This document shows, in pieces, positions 42,953 through 54,769 of a stretch of 64,000 nucleotides of DNA. Position numbers and translations under genes: made by a program. Source of the stretch: Gari tellinella (Eukaryota > Mollusca > Bivalvia > Cardiida > Psammobiidae); NCBI GenBank assembly GCA_922989275.2, contig OV277858.1, forward strand, positions 16,677,727 to 16,741,726, given 5' to 3'. Numbering within the stretch: the first letter of the stretch is position 1; each line of letters begins with the position of its first letter. The notes beneath the pieces were generated by a model, which was not told the origin of the DNA, did no database searches, and saw only the letters and a list, made by a program, of their open reading frames with translations.

Positions 42953-42954
<2 letters not shown>

Positions 42955-43008
<54 letters not shown>
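42955..43008. repeat. (TA)n microsatellite
   Basis: Uninterrupted TA dinucleotides for about 50 bp, a likely length-polymorphic locus. Confidence 0.97.
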
Positions 43009-43010
<2 letters not shown>

Positions 43011-43144
43011 CCTAATGAAGGCATTAGGGGGACCGTCCCTAAAAATGGGGTTTAAGGAGACATTTTATATATTTTTTATCTTATGATTTTTTGTGGGTTT
43101 TTTTCTCAATAAATCATGTATAAGTTGTAATTAAGGCTTTTGTA

Positions 43145-43900
43145 TAATTTTTTTTTAGAAAATTCAAGTAGTTAAAAATATACAAAAATATTGGTCTCCC
43201 TAATATTTTGTAAGGACGTTGAGGGTTTTAAGTAGACCAACATATATATTTGAGTTTAAGGGGACCGATAAAAGTTTAAGGAGACCGATTCATATATATA
43301 TTACAGAAAATGGATAAATTCATTCTAAATTCAAATTGATGTATTTAACAGTGCTCCAGCTAGGCCTTTTTAGGAGGGTGCCGCGCCCTGCCCTAAAATT
43401 AAAAAAAAAAAAAAAAATTAAAAAAAAAAATTTTTTTTTTTTTTAACATAAATGGGATAAATTAATTCTAAATTCAAATTAATGTATTAACAACAGTTTT
43501 TCTCTCAAATTATTCAAAATAATGTATTAACAATGGTTTTTCTCTCAATTTATTTGGGGTTTTAAGTAAACACGACATATATTTGAGTTTAAGGGGACCG
43601 ATAAAAGTTTAAGGAGACCGATATATATATATAAAACATAAAAGGGATAAATTTCATTCTAAATTCAAATTAATGTATTAACAACAGTTTTTCTCTCAAA
43701 TTAATCAAAGTAATGTATTAACAATGGTTTTTCTCTCAATTTATTTGGGGTTTTAAGTAAACACGACATATATTTGAGTTTAAGGGGACCGATAAAAGTT
43801 TAAGGAGACCGATTCATATATATATAACATAAAAGGAATAAATTCATTCTAAATTCAAATTAATGTATTATCAATAGCTTTTCTCTCAAATTAATTACTC
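43145..43900. repeat. Tandem repeat with AAGGGGACCGATAAAAG core
   Basis: Three units carry TTTGAGTTTAAGGGGACCGA, AGTTTAAGGAGACCGAT, a short (TA)n, GGATAAATTCATTCTAAATTC and CTCTCAAATTA. The cores lie near 43250, 43583 and 43779. The first unit is enlarged by an insertion at about 43335-43440 that contains GTGCCGCGCCCTGCCCTAAA and an A/T homopolymer palindrome. Confidence 0.85.
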
Positions 43901-44107
43901 CTGAGAGTTTAAGTAACCATTCAGGGTTTCAATTAGGCCAATTTAAGTCCTTTTTATCTGTTTGGAGCTGGTTTTGCTCAACACATAGTGACCGCTTAGG
44001 CCCCAGGTAATATCCTTGCAAATATAGCTTGAATCTTTTTAAAGTCCAAATTAGGCCAAGGTCGGATATAGGTGTATTGGGACTGGGCCAAGGCAACAAC
44101 TGTTTAA

Positions 44108-44200
44108 CCCTTTGCATGCTGGTCGCGATTTACTGATTTTTGCAACCAGTTTGGAACCAGATCCAATGCTGTTTGACACTTTTTATTACCTAAACAAGAA
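44108..44200. mobile_element. piggyBac-like MITE fragment (left end only)
   Basis: TTAA (44104-44107) is followed by CCCTTTGCATGCTGG, the terminal sequence of the family P MITEs, then by a collapsed hairpin (AACCAGTTTGGAACCAGATCC, TGCTGTTTGACAC). No right terminus or second TTAA is seen. Confidence 0.65.
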
Positions 44201-44638
44201 TGTGCATTCTGGTTGCATCCTTGACAATATATTCTGAATCTTCTTTAAGTCCAAATTAGGTCAAGGTCAATTTGAGGTTGGGTAACATGGGTGAATTGGT
44301 TATGGTCCAAAGCAGCAACTGTTTAAGTATTAAACCATTGTAGTCAGTTGTGTTGACACTAGAAGAAGCGGTAAAATCTAGTTAACCAAGAAATAGCCAT
44401 TTTAAGTTATTCCAAGTCAAAATTAGGTCAAGGTCAAACTCATGGTTTGGTGATATATGTTGATTGGGAATTGTCCAAAGAAACAGCTGTAGTCAAAGTA
44501 TCAAAGCATCTGAGTAAGCAGTGTTGAAGCTAGACGAAACCGTAAAATCTAATTAACCTGTTACGGAATGAAGCACAGACAGGACAGTCACTATCTTTAG
44601 ATACCAGGGGCATAAAAATGCATAAATCTAAATTTAAA

Positions 44639-44789
44639 ACAAGAGCCCCATGGGGCATATTCGCTCACCTGAGAATAATTGGAAAAATGGAGATATTGAT
44701 TTATGTCCACAACGCACAACGGCGGACGCCGGACACAGGGCCATCCCAATAGCTCACCTTGAGCCTTTGGCTCAGGTGAGCTAAAAAAA
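44639..44789. repeat. Hairpin-ended repeat H, copy 1 (short deletion form)
   Basis: Starts ACAAGAGCCCCATGGGGC, then TCGCTCACCTGAG, and ends TTGAGCCTTTGGCTCAGGTG + AGCTAA. Only 151 bp remain because the tandem interior seen in the other three copies is gone; the junction is at about 44710. Confidence 0.85.
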
Positions 44790-45389
44790 TGAAGACTAGA
44801 ATTTTGAAGCAGACACGATAAGAGCCAATCATACAAGCATTCTAGTAAGTGTTGTTGATGTTAAATCAAGATCATAAGATGGTCAATTTTCAATAGTCTC
44901 ATTGCAGAAGACGTCTAGGTCAAATTGATATTTGGTTATATGAGAGAATTTAAGTTTCACAGCATCCCATTGAGTGATAGACTAAACGTTAAATTCTGGT
45001 CAACCTCAATTGCACTGGGGGACACATAGGACTTGCCACCTCCGCATATTTCAATGATGGCAATATAAACATGAAATTATTTGGAGTTGTTTTTGCTATA
45101 AAAATATATCGAAAATAACAAACCGAACAGACGGGCATGTTGCACGGTTGGAATAAGACAAAAGCGATTTTGACATGTATACTCAGTAGGAGAAGGTTAA
45201 GAAAACAACAAGTCTTGTAATACTTCTGTAGACAATATATTGAATCAAGCAACCAAGATGTTAAACAATTAAATATATAATTAACACATTACCCCATATC
45301 ATATTGAGGACAGGTGACTTCTATAAGCCGGTTGAAAATAAAGCAGAATAAAGCTTCACTTTTAGCCTGCTTTAAGCAGATTTTCGGGA

Positions 45390-45765
45390 ATAGGAATAAG
45401 GGTGCGTCCTCTGCTCCTTTAGAATTGGCTACTGCCGCAAAATCAAGCATGACAGTTGTAAAGTTCCAATGATATACACTTTTTGTATATCTATGGAACT
45501 AATTTTTGTAACCAACAAGAAATTCACAAGTTTTCATCAATAGTAAAGTTACTCATAAGGAGTGGTATACGGTGGACACCCTCTATACTTAAAACTATAC
45601 TGTTGATGAAAACCTTTGAATTTCTTGTTGGTTTCAATGATTCAAGAGAAAAACAGATTTGATCTGTATATCTATGGAGTTGTACGACAGTCATGCACGA
45701 TATTAACGCCTAAACAAAAGTTCTAATCAGAAGAGGATTGTCCCTATTCTCGAAAATCTGCTGCT
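45390..45765. mobile_element. Foldback element I, copy 1
   Basis: Outer arms GGGTGCGTCCTCTGCTCCTT and AATCAGAAGAGGATTGTCCC, and inner arms CAACAAGAAATTCACAAG + TTTTCATC and GATGAAAACC + TTTGAATTTCTTGTTGG, pair over about 370 bp. A second copy with the same arms is at 56585-57065. No coding sequence. Confidence 0.75.
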
Positions 45766-45786
45766 TTACTTTCTATCCTAAGCACT

Positions 45787-46669
45787 AAACAAGAGCCCCT
45801 TGGGGCATATTTCGCTCACCTGAGAATAACTGAAAAAATGGAGATAATGATTTATGTCCAGGACTGACCTAGAAATGCAACAGACCGGAACCATTTGAAA
45901 AAAATATGTAAAGTATATCTAAAAGTGTCACAATACCGAATATAAAAGCTCTGGCCATATAAGTTTCAGAGAAGAATACGTTTGAAATTTTCTCAATATA
46001 ACTCTTGGTAAAACTGTGATCCCCCGGGCGGGGCCAATTTTGACCCCAGGGACATAATTTGAACAAACTTGATAGAGGACCTGTAGGCGATGCTATGTGC
46101 CAAATATCAATAAGTTTTCATTGAAAAAAATCTATTTTTAGCTCCTGTGACCTAGTTATGCAACCAACCAGAACCATTTGAACAATTTTGGTATAGGACA
46201 TCTAGAAGTGTCACCATGCTAAATATCAAAGCTCTGGCCATATTAGTTTCAGAGAAGAAGACGTTTGTAAATTTCACTATATAACTCTGTGACCCCGGGG
46301 CGGGGCCAATTTTGACCCCAGTGACATAATTTGAACAAACTTGATAGAGGACCAGTAGATAATGCTATGTGCCAAATATGTAAGCTCTGGCCCTTCCAGT
46401 TTTTGACAAGAAGATTTTTTAAGATTTCCTTATTTTTTCACTTTGGTTGCCATGGCAACCAGAGTTCTGAATTGTTTTTAATTCTTTGAACAAGTTTAAA
46501 AGAGCTTGACCCAAGGAACATTTCTGTAAAGTTTGGTTGAATTCTGTCAAGCGGTATAGAAAAAGATGTCATTTGAAGCAATTGTTAACGACGACGGACA
46601 ACGCACGACGATGGACACAGGGCCATCCCAATAGCTCACCTTGAGCCTATGGCTCAGGTGAGCTAAAAA
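45787..46669. repeat. Hairpin-ended repeat H, copy 2
   Basis: Bounded by AAACAAGAGCCCC...TCGCTCACCTGAG and AGCTCACCTTGAGCC...GGCTCAGGTGAGCTAA. The interior has two units of about 315 bp with GTGATCCCCCGGGCGGGGCC, TTTTGACCCCAGGGAC, AACTTGATAGAGGACC and TCAAAGCTCTGGCCATAT. Confidence 0.9.
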
Positions 46670-46737
46670 GGTATGGGTTAAAGGGTTAAGTAGATGTCAG
46701 CTAAAAAGATTTTTCTTTTTAAAATAATCATAAACAT

Positions 46738-48149
46738 GAGGGGCAGAATGGCCCTTGATCGCTCACCTGACCATGGTGACACTAGGATGGGTCACGTGAT
46801 TTCAGAAAAGAAGATTTGTAAAAGGTGACCCCCAGGGCGGGGCCAAATATGACCCCAGGGGCAAAATATAAACAACTAAGATAGAGGACCTGTAAACGAT
46901 GATATGTGCAAAATATCTAAACTCAGTGTACTATGGTTTCAGACAAGAAGTTTTTTGAAGTTTTCATTAAAAAAATCTATTTTTTGCTCCGGTGACCCAG
47001 ATATGCAACAGGCCAGAACCAATTCGTCCATATATGTGAAGGACCTCTAAAAGTTACATCATGCCAAATATCAAAGCTCTGGCCATATTGGTTTCTGAGT
47101 AAAAGATGTTTGAACATTTTCCTATGTAACTCTACGTAAAACGGTGACCTCCGGGGCGGGGCCAATTTTGACCCCAGGGACAAAATTTTAACAAATTTGA
47201 TAGAGGGCCTGTAGACGATGCTATGTACAAAATATCTAAACTCAGTGTACTATGGTTTCAGAAAAGAAGATTTTTGAAGTTTTCATTGAAAAAATCTATT
47301 TTTAGCTCCGGTGACCCAGATATGCAACAGACCATAACCAATTCAACAATATGTGTGAAGGACTTCTAGAAGTTATACCATGCCAAATTTCAAAGCTCTG
47401 GTCATATTGGTTCCAGAGAAAAAGATGTTTGAACATTTCACTATATAACTCTATGTAAAACTGTGATCCCCGGGGCGGGGCCAATTTTGACCCCAGGGAC
47501 AAAATTTTAACAACTTTAATAGAGGATCTGTAGACGATGCTATGTGCAAAATATCTAAGCTCAGTGTACTATGGTTTCAGACGAGAAGATTTTTTAAGTT
47601 CTCATGGAAAAAAATCTATTTTTAGCTCCGGTGACCCAGATATGCAACGGACCGGAACCAATTCAACAATATAAGTCAAATACCTCTAGAAGTAATACCA
47701 TGTTAAATATCAAAGCTCTGGACATATTGGTTTCAGAGAAAATGTTTGAACATTTCACTATATAACTCTATGTAAAACGTTGACCCCCGGGGCGGGCCAA
47801 TTTTGACCCCAGGGGCAAATTTTGAACAATTTTGATAGAAGACCTATAGGTAATGACATGTGCCAAATATCTAAGCTCTGGCTCTTGTGGTTTGTGACAA
47901 GAAGATTTTTTAAAATTTCCTTATTTTTTCACTTTGGTTGCCATAGCAACCAGAGTTCTGCATGGTTTCAAATTCTTTGAACAACTTTGAAAGAGCTTGA
48001 CCCAAGGAACATTCCTGTGAAGTTTGGTTGCAATCAGGCAAGTGGTTTTGGAGAAGAAGATGTTTGAAGAAATTGTTGACGCACGACGACGGACATTGAC
48101 TGACCACAAAAGCTCACCTTGAGCACTTTGTGCTCAGGTGAGCTGAAAA
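46738..48149. repeat. Hairpin-ended repeat H, copy 3
   Basis: Bounded by GAGGGGCAGAATGGCCCTTG + ATCGCTCACCTGA and GCTCACCTTGAGCACTTTGT + GCTCAGGTGAGCTGA. The interior contains about four GGGGCGGGGCCAATTTTGAC units. It has diverged termini relative to copies 1, 2 and 4, so it represents another subfamily. Frames such as 46977-47183 and 47302-47502 (minus) are the same repeat read twice, not genes. Confidence 0.9.
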
Positions 48150-48267
48150 TTGCTTTGTTTATCACGGTTCAACATTTTCACACAATTATCTATTGCGTTG
48201 ACTACAGTTAACAGCTTAATGCTAGGGTAGTTTTATTTTGAAGCACTAAACTATGCTATTTTTATCA

Positions 48268-49497
48268 AACAAGAGCCCCATGGGGCATATTTCGCTCACC
48301 TGAGAAAATAGCTGAAAAAATGGCGATAATAATTTAGGTCCAGGACTGACCTAGATATGCAACAGACCCGAACAATTTGAACAAATTATGTAAAGTATAT
48401 TTAAAGTGTCACCATACCGAATATAAAAGCTCTGGCCATATTAGTGTCAGAGAAGAAGACGTTTCAAATTTTCTCTATATAACTCTATGTAGAACTGTGA
48501 CCCCAGGGGTGGGGCCAATTTTGACCCCAGGTGAATAATTTGAACAAACTTGATAGAGGACCTGTAGGCGATGGTATGTGCCAAATATCTAAGCTCTGGC
48601 CCTTGTAGTTCAGAAAAGAAGATTTTTGAAGTTTTCATTGAAAAAAATCTATTTTTAGCTCCTGTGACCTAGTTATGCAACCGACCAGAACCATTTGAAC
48701 AATTTTGGTATAGGACATTTAGAAGTGTCACCATACCAAATATCAAAGCTCTGGCCATATTAGTTTCAGAGAAGAAGACATTTGAAAATTTCACTATATA
48801 ACTCTATGTAAAACTGTGACCCCCGGGGCGGGGCCAATTTCGACCCCAGGGGAATAATTTGAACAAACTAGATAGAGGACCTGTAGGCGATGATATGTGC
48901 CAAATATCTAAGCTCAGGCCCTTGTAGTTTCAGACAAGAAGATTTTTTAAGTTTTCAATGAAAAAAAATCTATTTTTAGCTCCTGTGACCTAGCTATGCA
49001 ACTGACCAGAACCATTTGAACAATTTTCGTATAGGACATCTAGAAGTGTCACTATGCCAAATATCAATGCTCTGGCCACATTAGTTTCAGAGAAGAAGAC
49101 GTTTGAAAATTTCACTATATAACTCTTTGTAAATCTGTGACCCCGGGGGCGGGGCCAATTTTGACCCCAGGGGCATAATTTGAACAAACTTGATAGAGGA
49201 CCAGTAGATAATGCTATGTGCCAAATATGTAAGCTCTGGCCCTTCCAGTTTTTGACAAGAAGATTTTTTAAGATTTCCTTATTTTTTCACTTTGAGAGTT
49301 CTGCATTGTTTTTAATTCTTTGAACAAATTTGAAAGAGCTTGACCCAAGGAACATTTCTGTAAAGTTTGGTTGAATTCTGTCAAGCCGTATAGGAGGAGA
49401 TGTCATTTGAAGCAATTGTTAACGACGACGGACGACTAACGACGGACACAGGGCCATCCCAATAGCTCACCTTGAGCCTTTGGCTCAGGTGAGCTAA
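48268..49497. repeat. Hairpin-ended repeat H, copy 4
   Basis: Bounded by CAAACAAGAGCCCCATGGGG + CATATTTCGCTCACCTGAG and AGCTCACCTTGAGCCTTTGG + CTCAGGTGAGCTAA. The interior has three ~320-bp units. Close in sequence to copy 2. Confidence 0.9.
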
Positions 49498-49534
49498 CAA
49501 ATACAAGTGACCGTTTTATACAGACAGTTCCTTA

Positions 49535-49799
49535 AGGAGCTTTTTTAATCACTTCCTATGAAATCATTTTGAGTGGTAACTTTTAAAACAAAATTTGTCC
49601 ACAGAAGCTCCTTTTAGCATATTCCGCCACTAAAGTAATAGTTCCAATTTATACAGTCATGAACATGTACCATAATAAATCTTTACTATATCATACCTGA
49701 AGGCACCTTAAAGCAGGCTGGAAGTAACTTAGTGAATGTACCTAGAGGCTTAAAGCAGTCTCCCTTCTTCACAACTAGAGCTTTTGGGAAAAGGGTTAA
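49535..49799. mobile_element. piggyBac-like MITE, left-damaged copy
   Basis: The right end GGGAAAAGGG is followed by TTAA (49796-49799). The body matches the units at 49863-50346 (CAGTCATGAACATGTACCAT, TTAAAGCAGGCTG). The left end and TTAA are not certain. Confidence 0.6.
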
Positions 49800-49862
49800 A
49801 CAGTACTTCTTTATTACAAGAAAAAGAAGGCTAATCAAAACAAAAAACAAGTGACATCTTAA

Positions 49863-50346
49863 CCCTTTACCTTACAGAAGCCTCTTTTAGCGCATTCCGT
49901 TTAATCCTCCGCGGAAGAAAATAATTCCAAATTATACAGTCATAAATATGTATCAGAAGGTACATTTTCTTAATTCTAGCAGAAGGTAACTTAAAGCAAG
50001 CAAGCAAAAAGTAAAGTAGAATGCTTTACTTTCAACCTGCTTTAAGTAGTCACATATTTTCAAAACTAGAAACAGGCTGAAACAGGGTCTGATTAGGTCT
50101 AAACCCTTTCCCCAATAGGGACGACTTTTAGCGCATTTTATTTATTCCTCCGCTGAAGAAAATTGTTCCAATTTGTACAGTCATGAACATGTACGATAAG
50201 GAATATTTTATATTTCCTAGCAGAGTGTAGCTTAAAGCAGGTTGAAAGTAAAGCAGAATGCGCCTTAAGGCGCATTCTGCTTTACTTTCAATCTGCTTTA
50301 ATTGGTACATGTCTTCAAAACAAAAAGCAGGCTATTGGGTAAAGGG
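49863..50346. mobile_element. Dimeric piggyBac-like MITE with perfect-hairpin core
   Basis: TTAA at 49859-49862 and 50347-50350 flank ends CCCTTTACC and GGGTAAAGGG. Two head-to-tail units meet at CTAAACCCTTTCCCC near 50098. The second unit contains a near-perfect 62-bp palindrome (50236-50297) centred on GCGCCTTAAGGCGC with arms AAAGTAAAGCAGAAT / ATTCTGCTTTACTTT; the first unit has a decayed version. No transposase. Confidence 0.75.
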
Positions 50347-50500
50347 TTAAACAACTTTTAATTTACATAATTCAGTGTTCGAGGTTTTACTGTTTTTCAA
50401 TTCACAATTATAACATGGCATTCAACTATGGTGCAGTCAAACAATGGCACAACTCAAACACGGTCTCTTAATTTAACATTTAAAATTTGAACTGTAAATG

Positions 50501-50700
50501 NNNNNNNNNNNNNNNNNNNNNNNNNNNNNNNNNNNNNNNNNNNNNNNNNNNNNNNNNNNNNNNNNNNNNNNNNNNNNNNNNNNNNNNNNNNNNNNNNNNN
50601 NNNNNNNNNNNNNNNNNNNNNNNNNNNNNNNNNNNNNNNNNNNNNNNNNNNNNNNNNNNNNNNNNNNNNNNNNNNNNNNNNNNNNNNNNNNNNNNNNNNN
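50501..50700. other. Assembly gap (200 N)
   Basis: Exactly 200 unspecified bases, a round number used as a scaffolding placeholder. True gap length and content are unknown, so features next to it may be incomplete. Confidence 0.99.
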
Positions 50701-51150
50701 ATTGAAAAAAGACAAGAAGTTAATTCAAATTGAGAAAGTATCCCTAGAAAACTGCTTTACCAGTTTTGAAACAAGTTCCTTACATTTTTCGTGAACATTT
50801 CGACTACTGTTGAAATTGATTCTTTGTGCCAATAAACATATGCCTATATAAATAATGCATGTTGATATATAATCAAGTAGGAAATATTACAGAACAATTC
50901 TTTCAGGTGAAAACATACATGAGGGTGTTAGCATGATCGATGTCTAAAGTGTTATAAGGACAATCAAATTGAAAAATATTCTAACATTATTACTTGAAGT
51001 TAACTTAAATTGGAGAAGTATACCTAGAAAACTTCTTTATCATTTTATTTTTGGACCAATTTCGTATCTTACATGAACATCACTAGTATATCTATACATG
51101 CATTGCACAAATAAAAACAGATATGAAACTCATACTATTCTAAGCGGATA
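50701..51150 (+). repeat. Dispersed repeat E, two tandem partial copies
   Basis: 50705-50890 and 50985-51150 both carry AGAAGTTAATTCAAATTG / GAAGTTAACTTAAATTGG, then CCTAGAAAACT and a CTTTACCA / CTTTATCA stretch. Inverted copy at 14575-14755. The gap cuts the start. Confidence 0.6.
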
Positions 51151-51154
51151 TTTT

Positions 51155-52015
51155 AAAGACAGCATTTGAAATTAAATAACTACAGCCAAATTATAACACT
51201 TTTCCTTGCAAGTTAAGTTTAAACATATACTATTTTAAAATAGTACATGTTTTATAACCATACATAAATCTACTTTAGGATGAGAACGACAGCAATGTTT
51301 TCTTATTAGGTTCTTCTCCAAGAATTTTTAGTTTAAACATTTTTTTGCAAGTTTTATACCTTTAGGCAACAAATAATGTTGGGTAATACATATATCCGCT
51401 TGAAAGAGAACAGAAACAACGGGTAATCGTGATCAAATCAACACTCTAAAGAAAGTTATTGAAAACCAATTATCATCGGATCTGTCACATCAATAAAATG
51501 AAATAGGCATTTTCCAAAATTAGACAAAATACCACCAGATCAAAAGGTCGATATCATCAATGGTTAAGACAGATTGAACAAGCATGAACTATTAAATATA
51601 TCAAAGTTTATTTTCACTGGTAAACAATTTCATTCAAATTATCTGAGTGTGTTAACAGAAATTCCCTGAATGTCCATTATGTTTTAAGTTCATAGTACTT
51701 AAGCTGGTAACATAATGTTCAAGAAATTATATGACTGTTCAACGCCTTTCTAGAATGGTCACAGTGTTTATATATGCATACATTAAACATTCAATGAATC
51801 CATCTTGGATCGTTATACAGTCATAAGTGTATTAGACATTTACTCGTTGATAGTTTTGTTATTTTAGGACTTGAAAAATCTGCAGTGGGTTCAGTGAAGA
51901 AGTTGATGTCCGTTGTTGGCCATCGATTGCGAGTTGGCTCCCTGTCTGAAATACAGTAGATAAAACGTTATTATTAAGTTTAAATGCAAACGTATTGCAC
52001 TGAAATCATTAATTA
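51155..52015. other. Unassigned spacer
   Basis: No gene or repeat recognised. Confidence 0.35.
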
Positions 52016-52019
52016 GTTT

Positions 52020-52110
52020 TAATCCGAATGGCAAACAGTTTGTAGCCTTATCAGACGCCGAGTTATCCGGCGTCTGATCTGACTTAAAACTGTTTGTAAG
52101 CGTGAACGCG
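52020..52110. repeat. Palindromic hairpin repeat, family P, copy 4
   Basis: GGCAAACAGTTTGTAG pairs with CTTAAAACTGTTTG, around the core CAGACGCCGAGTTATCCGGC + GTCTG. It sits 120 bp from dispersed repeat D. Confidence 0.75.
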
Positions 52111-52229
52111 TTTTTTTTTAAATAATATGTTTTCTCTACTGTATTCTGCACGCTGTACACGGGACACAAATGGTGAATATTGACAGCAAACAGTGGTAAC
52201 TGAACACGCTGCAGGTATTTACGTGTTTA

Positions 52230-52745
52230 TTAGCAGACGGCATGTTTAACAGAAAATAATTACATAGCGGAAATGTTAAAACTCTTTTTTACTCGGAAAC
52301 GAAATAGTTTAGTTATTCAATGCCAATCGAAAAGTATCATTATTAATAATCATGTCAAGTCTTCCTCATACTACTGAGATACGGATTGGCTTTAAACAGC
52401 ATTAGCACATATAACCCTGTATTTAACGAAATTTTATAGAATTAGACAGCACTTGGTAAAGCTTTTTGAAGTATACTTTGTTGATAATGTCGTTTTTTAA
52501 TTAATATATGTGTTTAAAGAAACACAACGGAACATGGTCGGTATCCAAACCTCTTACTTCCCCCTATTAACATAAAAAGGCAAGCCGATGGATTTTCAAT
52601 ATTGCAATTAAGTTTGGTATATTATGTATGGCAACGGTATTTAATGACCATCGAAACGTACGGCAATGGTAAACTTTGCATTTGAAACTTTGCCCCGAGG
52701 GATACATAATCATTTCACTGTGACGACTATACAGTTAAACCCCTT
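52230..52745 (+). repeat. Dispersed repeat D, copy 2
   Basis: Inverted counterpart of 12655-13175 over its whole length, and direct counterpart of 23280-23530 over its last 250 bp. The 12.7-kb copy has a run of ten G where this one has CTTACTTCCCCC, a local slippage difference. Confidence 0.8.
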
Positions 52746-52749
52746 AAAA

Positions 52750-54680
52750 TACTGGTTAAATAGTGTTTGTGTAAGCACTCAGTAATTTTCTTTTTAAATG
52801 CTAAATGAACACATGCACTTTTACAGACACATTTTAGATTATTCAAGTGTGACTTTGATCCCGTTAGGTTTACTCAGGGATATATATGCCCTTTCAATAT
52901 AATAAAATAGTATGTACATGTTAACACAACTCTTTTTTATAAGTCATGTTTGATAATATTTTAGGACTATAATTAGATAGTTTAAGCAGAGTATATTTTT
53001 CCAACATTATGATGGTGTGATAGCTTGACTGGTGCATGTATATAAACATCAAGCATTTTGATTACGTGAACAGTCTAGATCCATAAAAACGATGTGCTTT
53101 ATGAAAACTGAAATAGAAACGTTTTTATAATGGCAAAAACCGCAGTTTGATCTGTCCTAGTAGTTATAAATCGAAACAAATACAATATAAATCATGTCTG
53201 CTTCAACGCCATATCCCTCGTAATATGTAGAGGCGTTTAGTGAAACGCGTCTCTCGATTTAGTATCAGAACAGTTTGTGTACTGTCTATCGTATATCAAT
53301 GCCCAAATACACATGTTCGACAGCACGGCCGATTATTCGTATAGCGCGGGCGTACGGAGAAAGGTAATATAATTTAAAAAAAAATCTGACATAGACAACC
53401 ATGTAATTAATTGGTAAGAAAAATAAAGCAGACGGCTTCTGAAGATGTCAATACATTGATAAGAATAGAAGGCTAAATAAGATGTCCTTATCCTGATTTG
53501 GCCATGTTTTGGTTTCATTTAAATCTAGGTATTAAATTTTCGAAATAAGGGGACGGGTCGTAGGTTTTGCGCCGTTGTTACTCGCGTACGTTATTCGTAT
53601 TTTTTTATCAGAACTAAGAATCAACTTTAGAATGTTAGCACACAGTAACACGTGATAAATCCTCGATATTGAAAGTCAATGGAATATCAAAGACAATACT
53701 TAACCTCGCTTGGATGGTCACACTAAGTCCGGTAAAAGTATTGAATTTAATTATCCGAAGTCTTTTTTATCTGTACACATGTTTAGGAACAAACTATTTG
53801 AGGTTCATCCCTTATATTTAATTGTTTGATGTCAACCCCCTCGTATTTGAGAATCTCAGGGCTTCTCTGAACAAAATGCTATGACTATCAATCAGGAGTT
53901 ATTCTTTTTCAATTACTTTCAAGCCTTATAAGAACACGTCGGGGAACCATTGAATGAACTGGAGTAATGTCTATAAAGGAAAGACAATCTGGTGTCATTT
54001 CCGCATGTGCTACACCTAGCATGAGGTAATTTATTTATAGTTATTCCTTTCAGCTTCAGCCCTAATAAAAACAAGTTTATCTTTGAATTCATTCAAAAGT
54101 GTATATGTAACAAAGGAAGTTTTACAAGGGAAATAAATCCGCCATCCTTAAGATAATTGACCATGTTGTCAGACATGATTGCCTCCCTTTATATAGATGT
54201 TTTAAGTAATGAGAAAAGAACTGACTCGATTAGCCAATTGAAACCTTGTTGTTTATGGGTGCCTAAGTTTTGGTGGATAATGAGCTTACCTGGGTGAGAT
54301 GATCTTGGTTACGTCAGTTCAGTTCAGGCATTTGGAAAAACAACTATTTAAAAATCATAAGTGTAAGACAAAAAGCAAAGTTAGGTAATACAGGATGGTT
54401 TGTTCATTTCCTTTTTTATTCTTTATCAATATTTTTGTAGGAGATTTTTGTTAATGTGTTAATATGGAAAACATAAGGGAGTTTTCATTATTCTTAAGTT
54501 AATAACAATGGGAAAATAGTTCATTGTAACTGGTGAATATTTAGTTTGGTCGGGACCTTATAGTTTCATGTAGCATTGCTGTAAAACACATGTCACCTTT
54601 TCTTCCCGTCGATTCACTCAAACTAACCATTGAATTTCAGCATAACCAATTACTCACAGAGAGTGTGGCAAGGGGTAGCC
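52750..54680. other. Unassigned spacer
   Basis: No gene or repeat family recognised. A short hairpin GAGGCGTTTAGTGAAACGCG + TCTC lies near 53231-53254. Confidence 0.35.
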
Positions 54681-54687
54681 AGTAATT

Positions 54688-54765
54688 GTCTTTAAAGTCT
54701 AGGTCTCACTGTACATAATATAACGTCATGAAGCGTGTGCAGTTCACCTCTGACCTCAGCTAATT
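54688..54765 (+). repeat. 75-bp conserved dispersed repeat, copy 2
   Basis: Direct counterpart of 15040-15115 with few differences, then divergence at CTCAGCTA. Confidence 0.7.
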
Positions 54766-54769
54766 TTAG

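Larger units (their letters stand above)
43925..44990. repeat. Diverged tandem repeat with AAATTAGGTCAAGGTCA motif
   Basis: Motifs of the form AAGTCCAAATTAGGTCAAGG, GGTCCAAAGCAGCAACTGTTT and ACTAGAAGAAGCGGTAAAATCT recur at roughly 150-210-bp spacing (about 44042, 44250, 44405; a weaker one near 44915). The array is broken by a piggyBac-like fragment at 44108 and by repeat H copy 1 at 44639. Confidence 0.7.

Noticed and set aside
45869..49187. Minus-strand frames of 60-68 codons with similar proteins (PWGQNWPRP type)
   Set aside because: They are the internal units of repeat H; the high-scoring phrase is the GGGGCGGGGCC element read on the minus strand.
50473..50794. Open frames across the N run
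   Set aside because: Artefacts of the 200-base gap.
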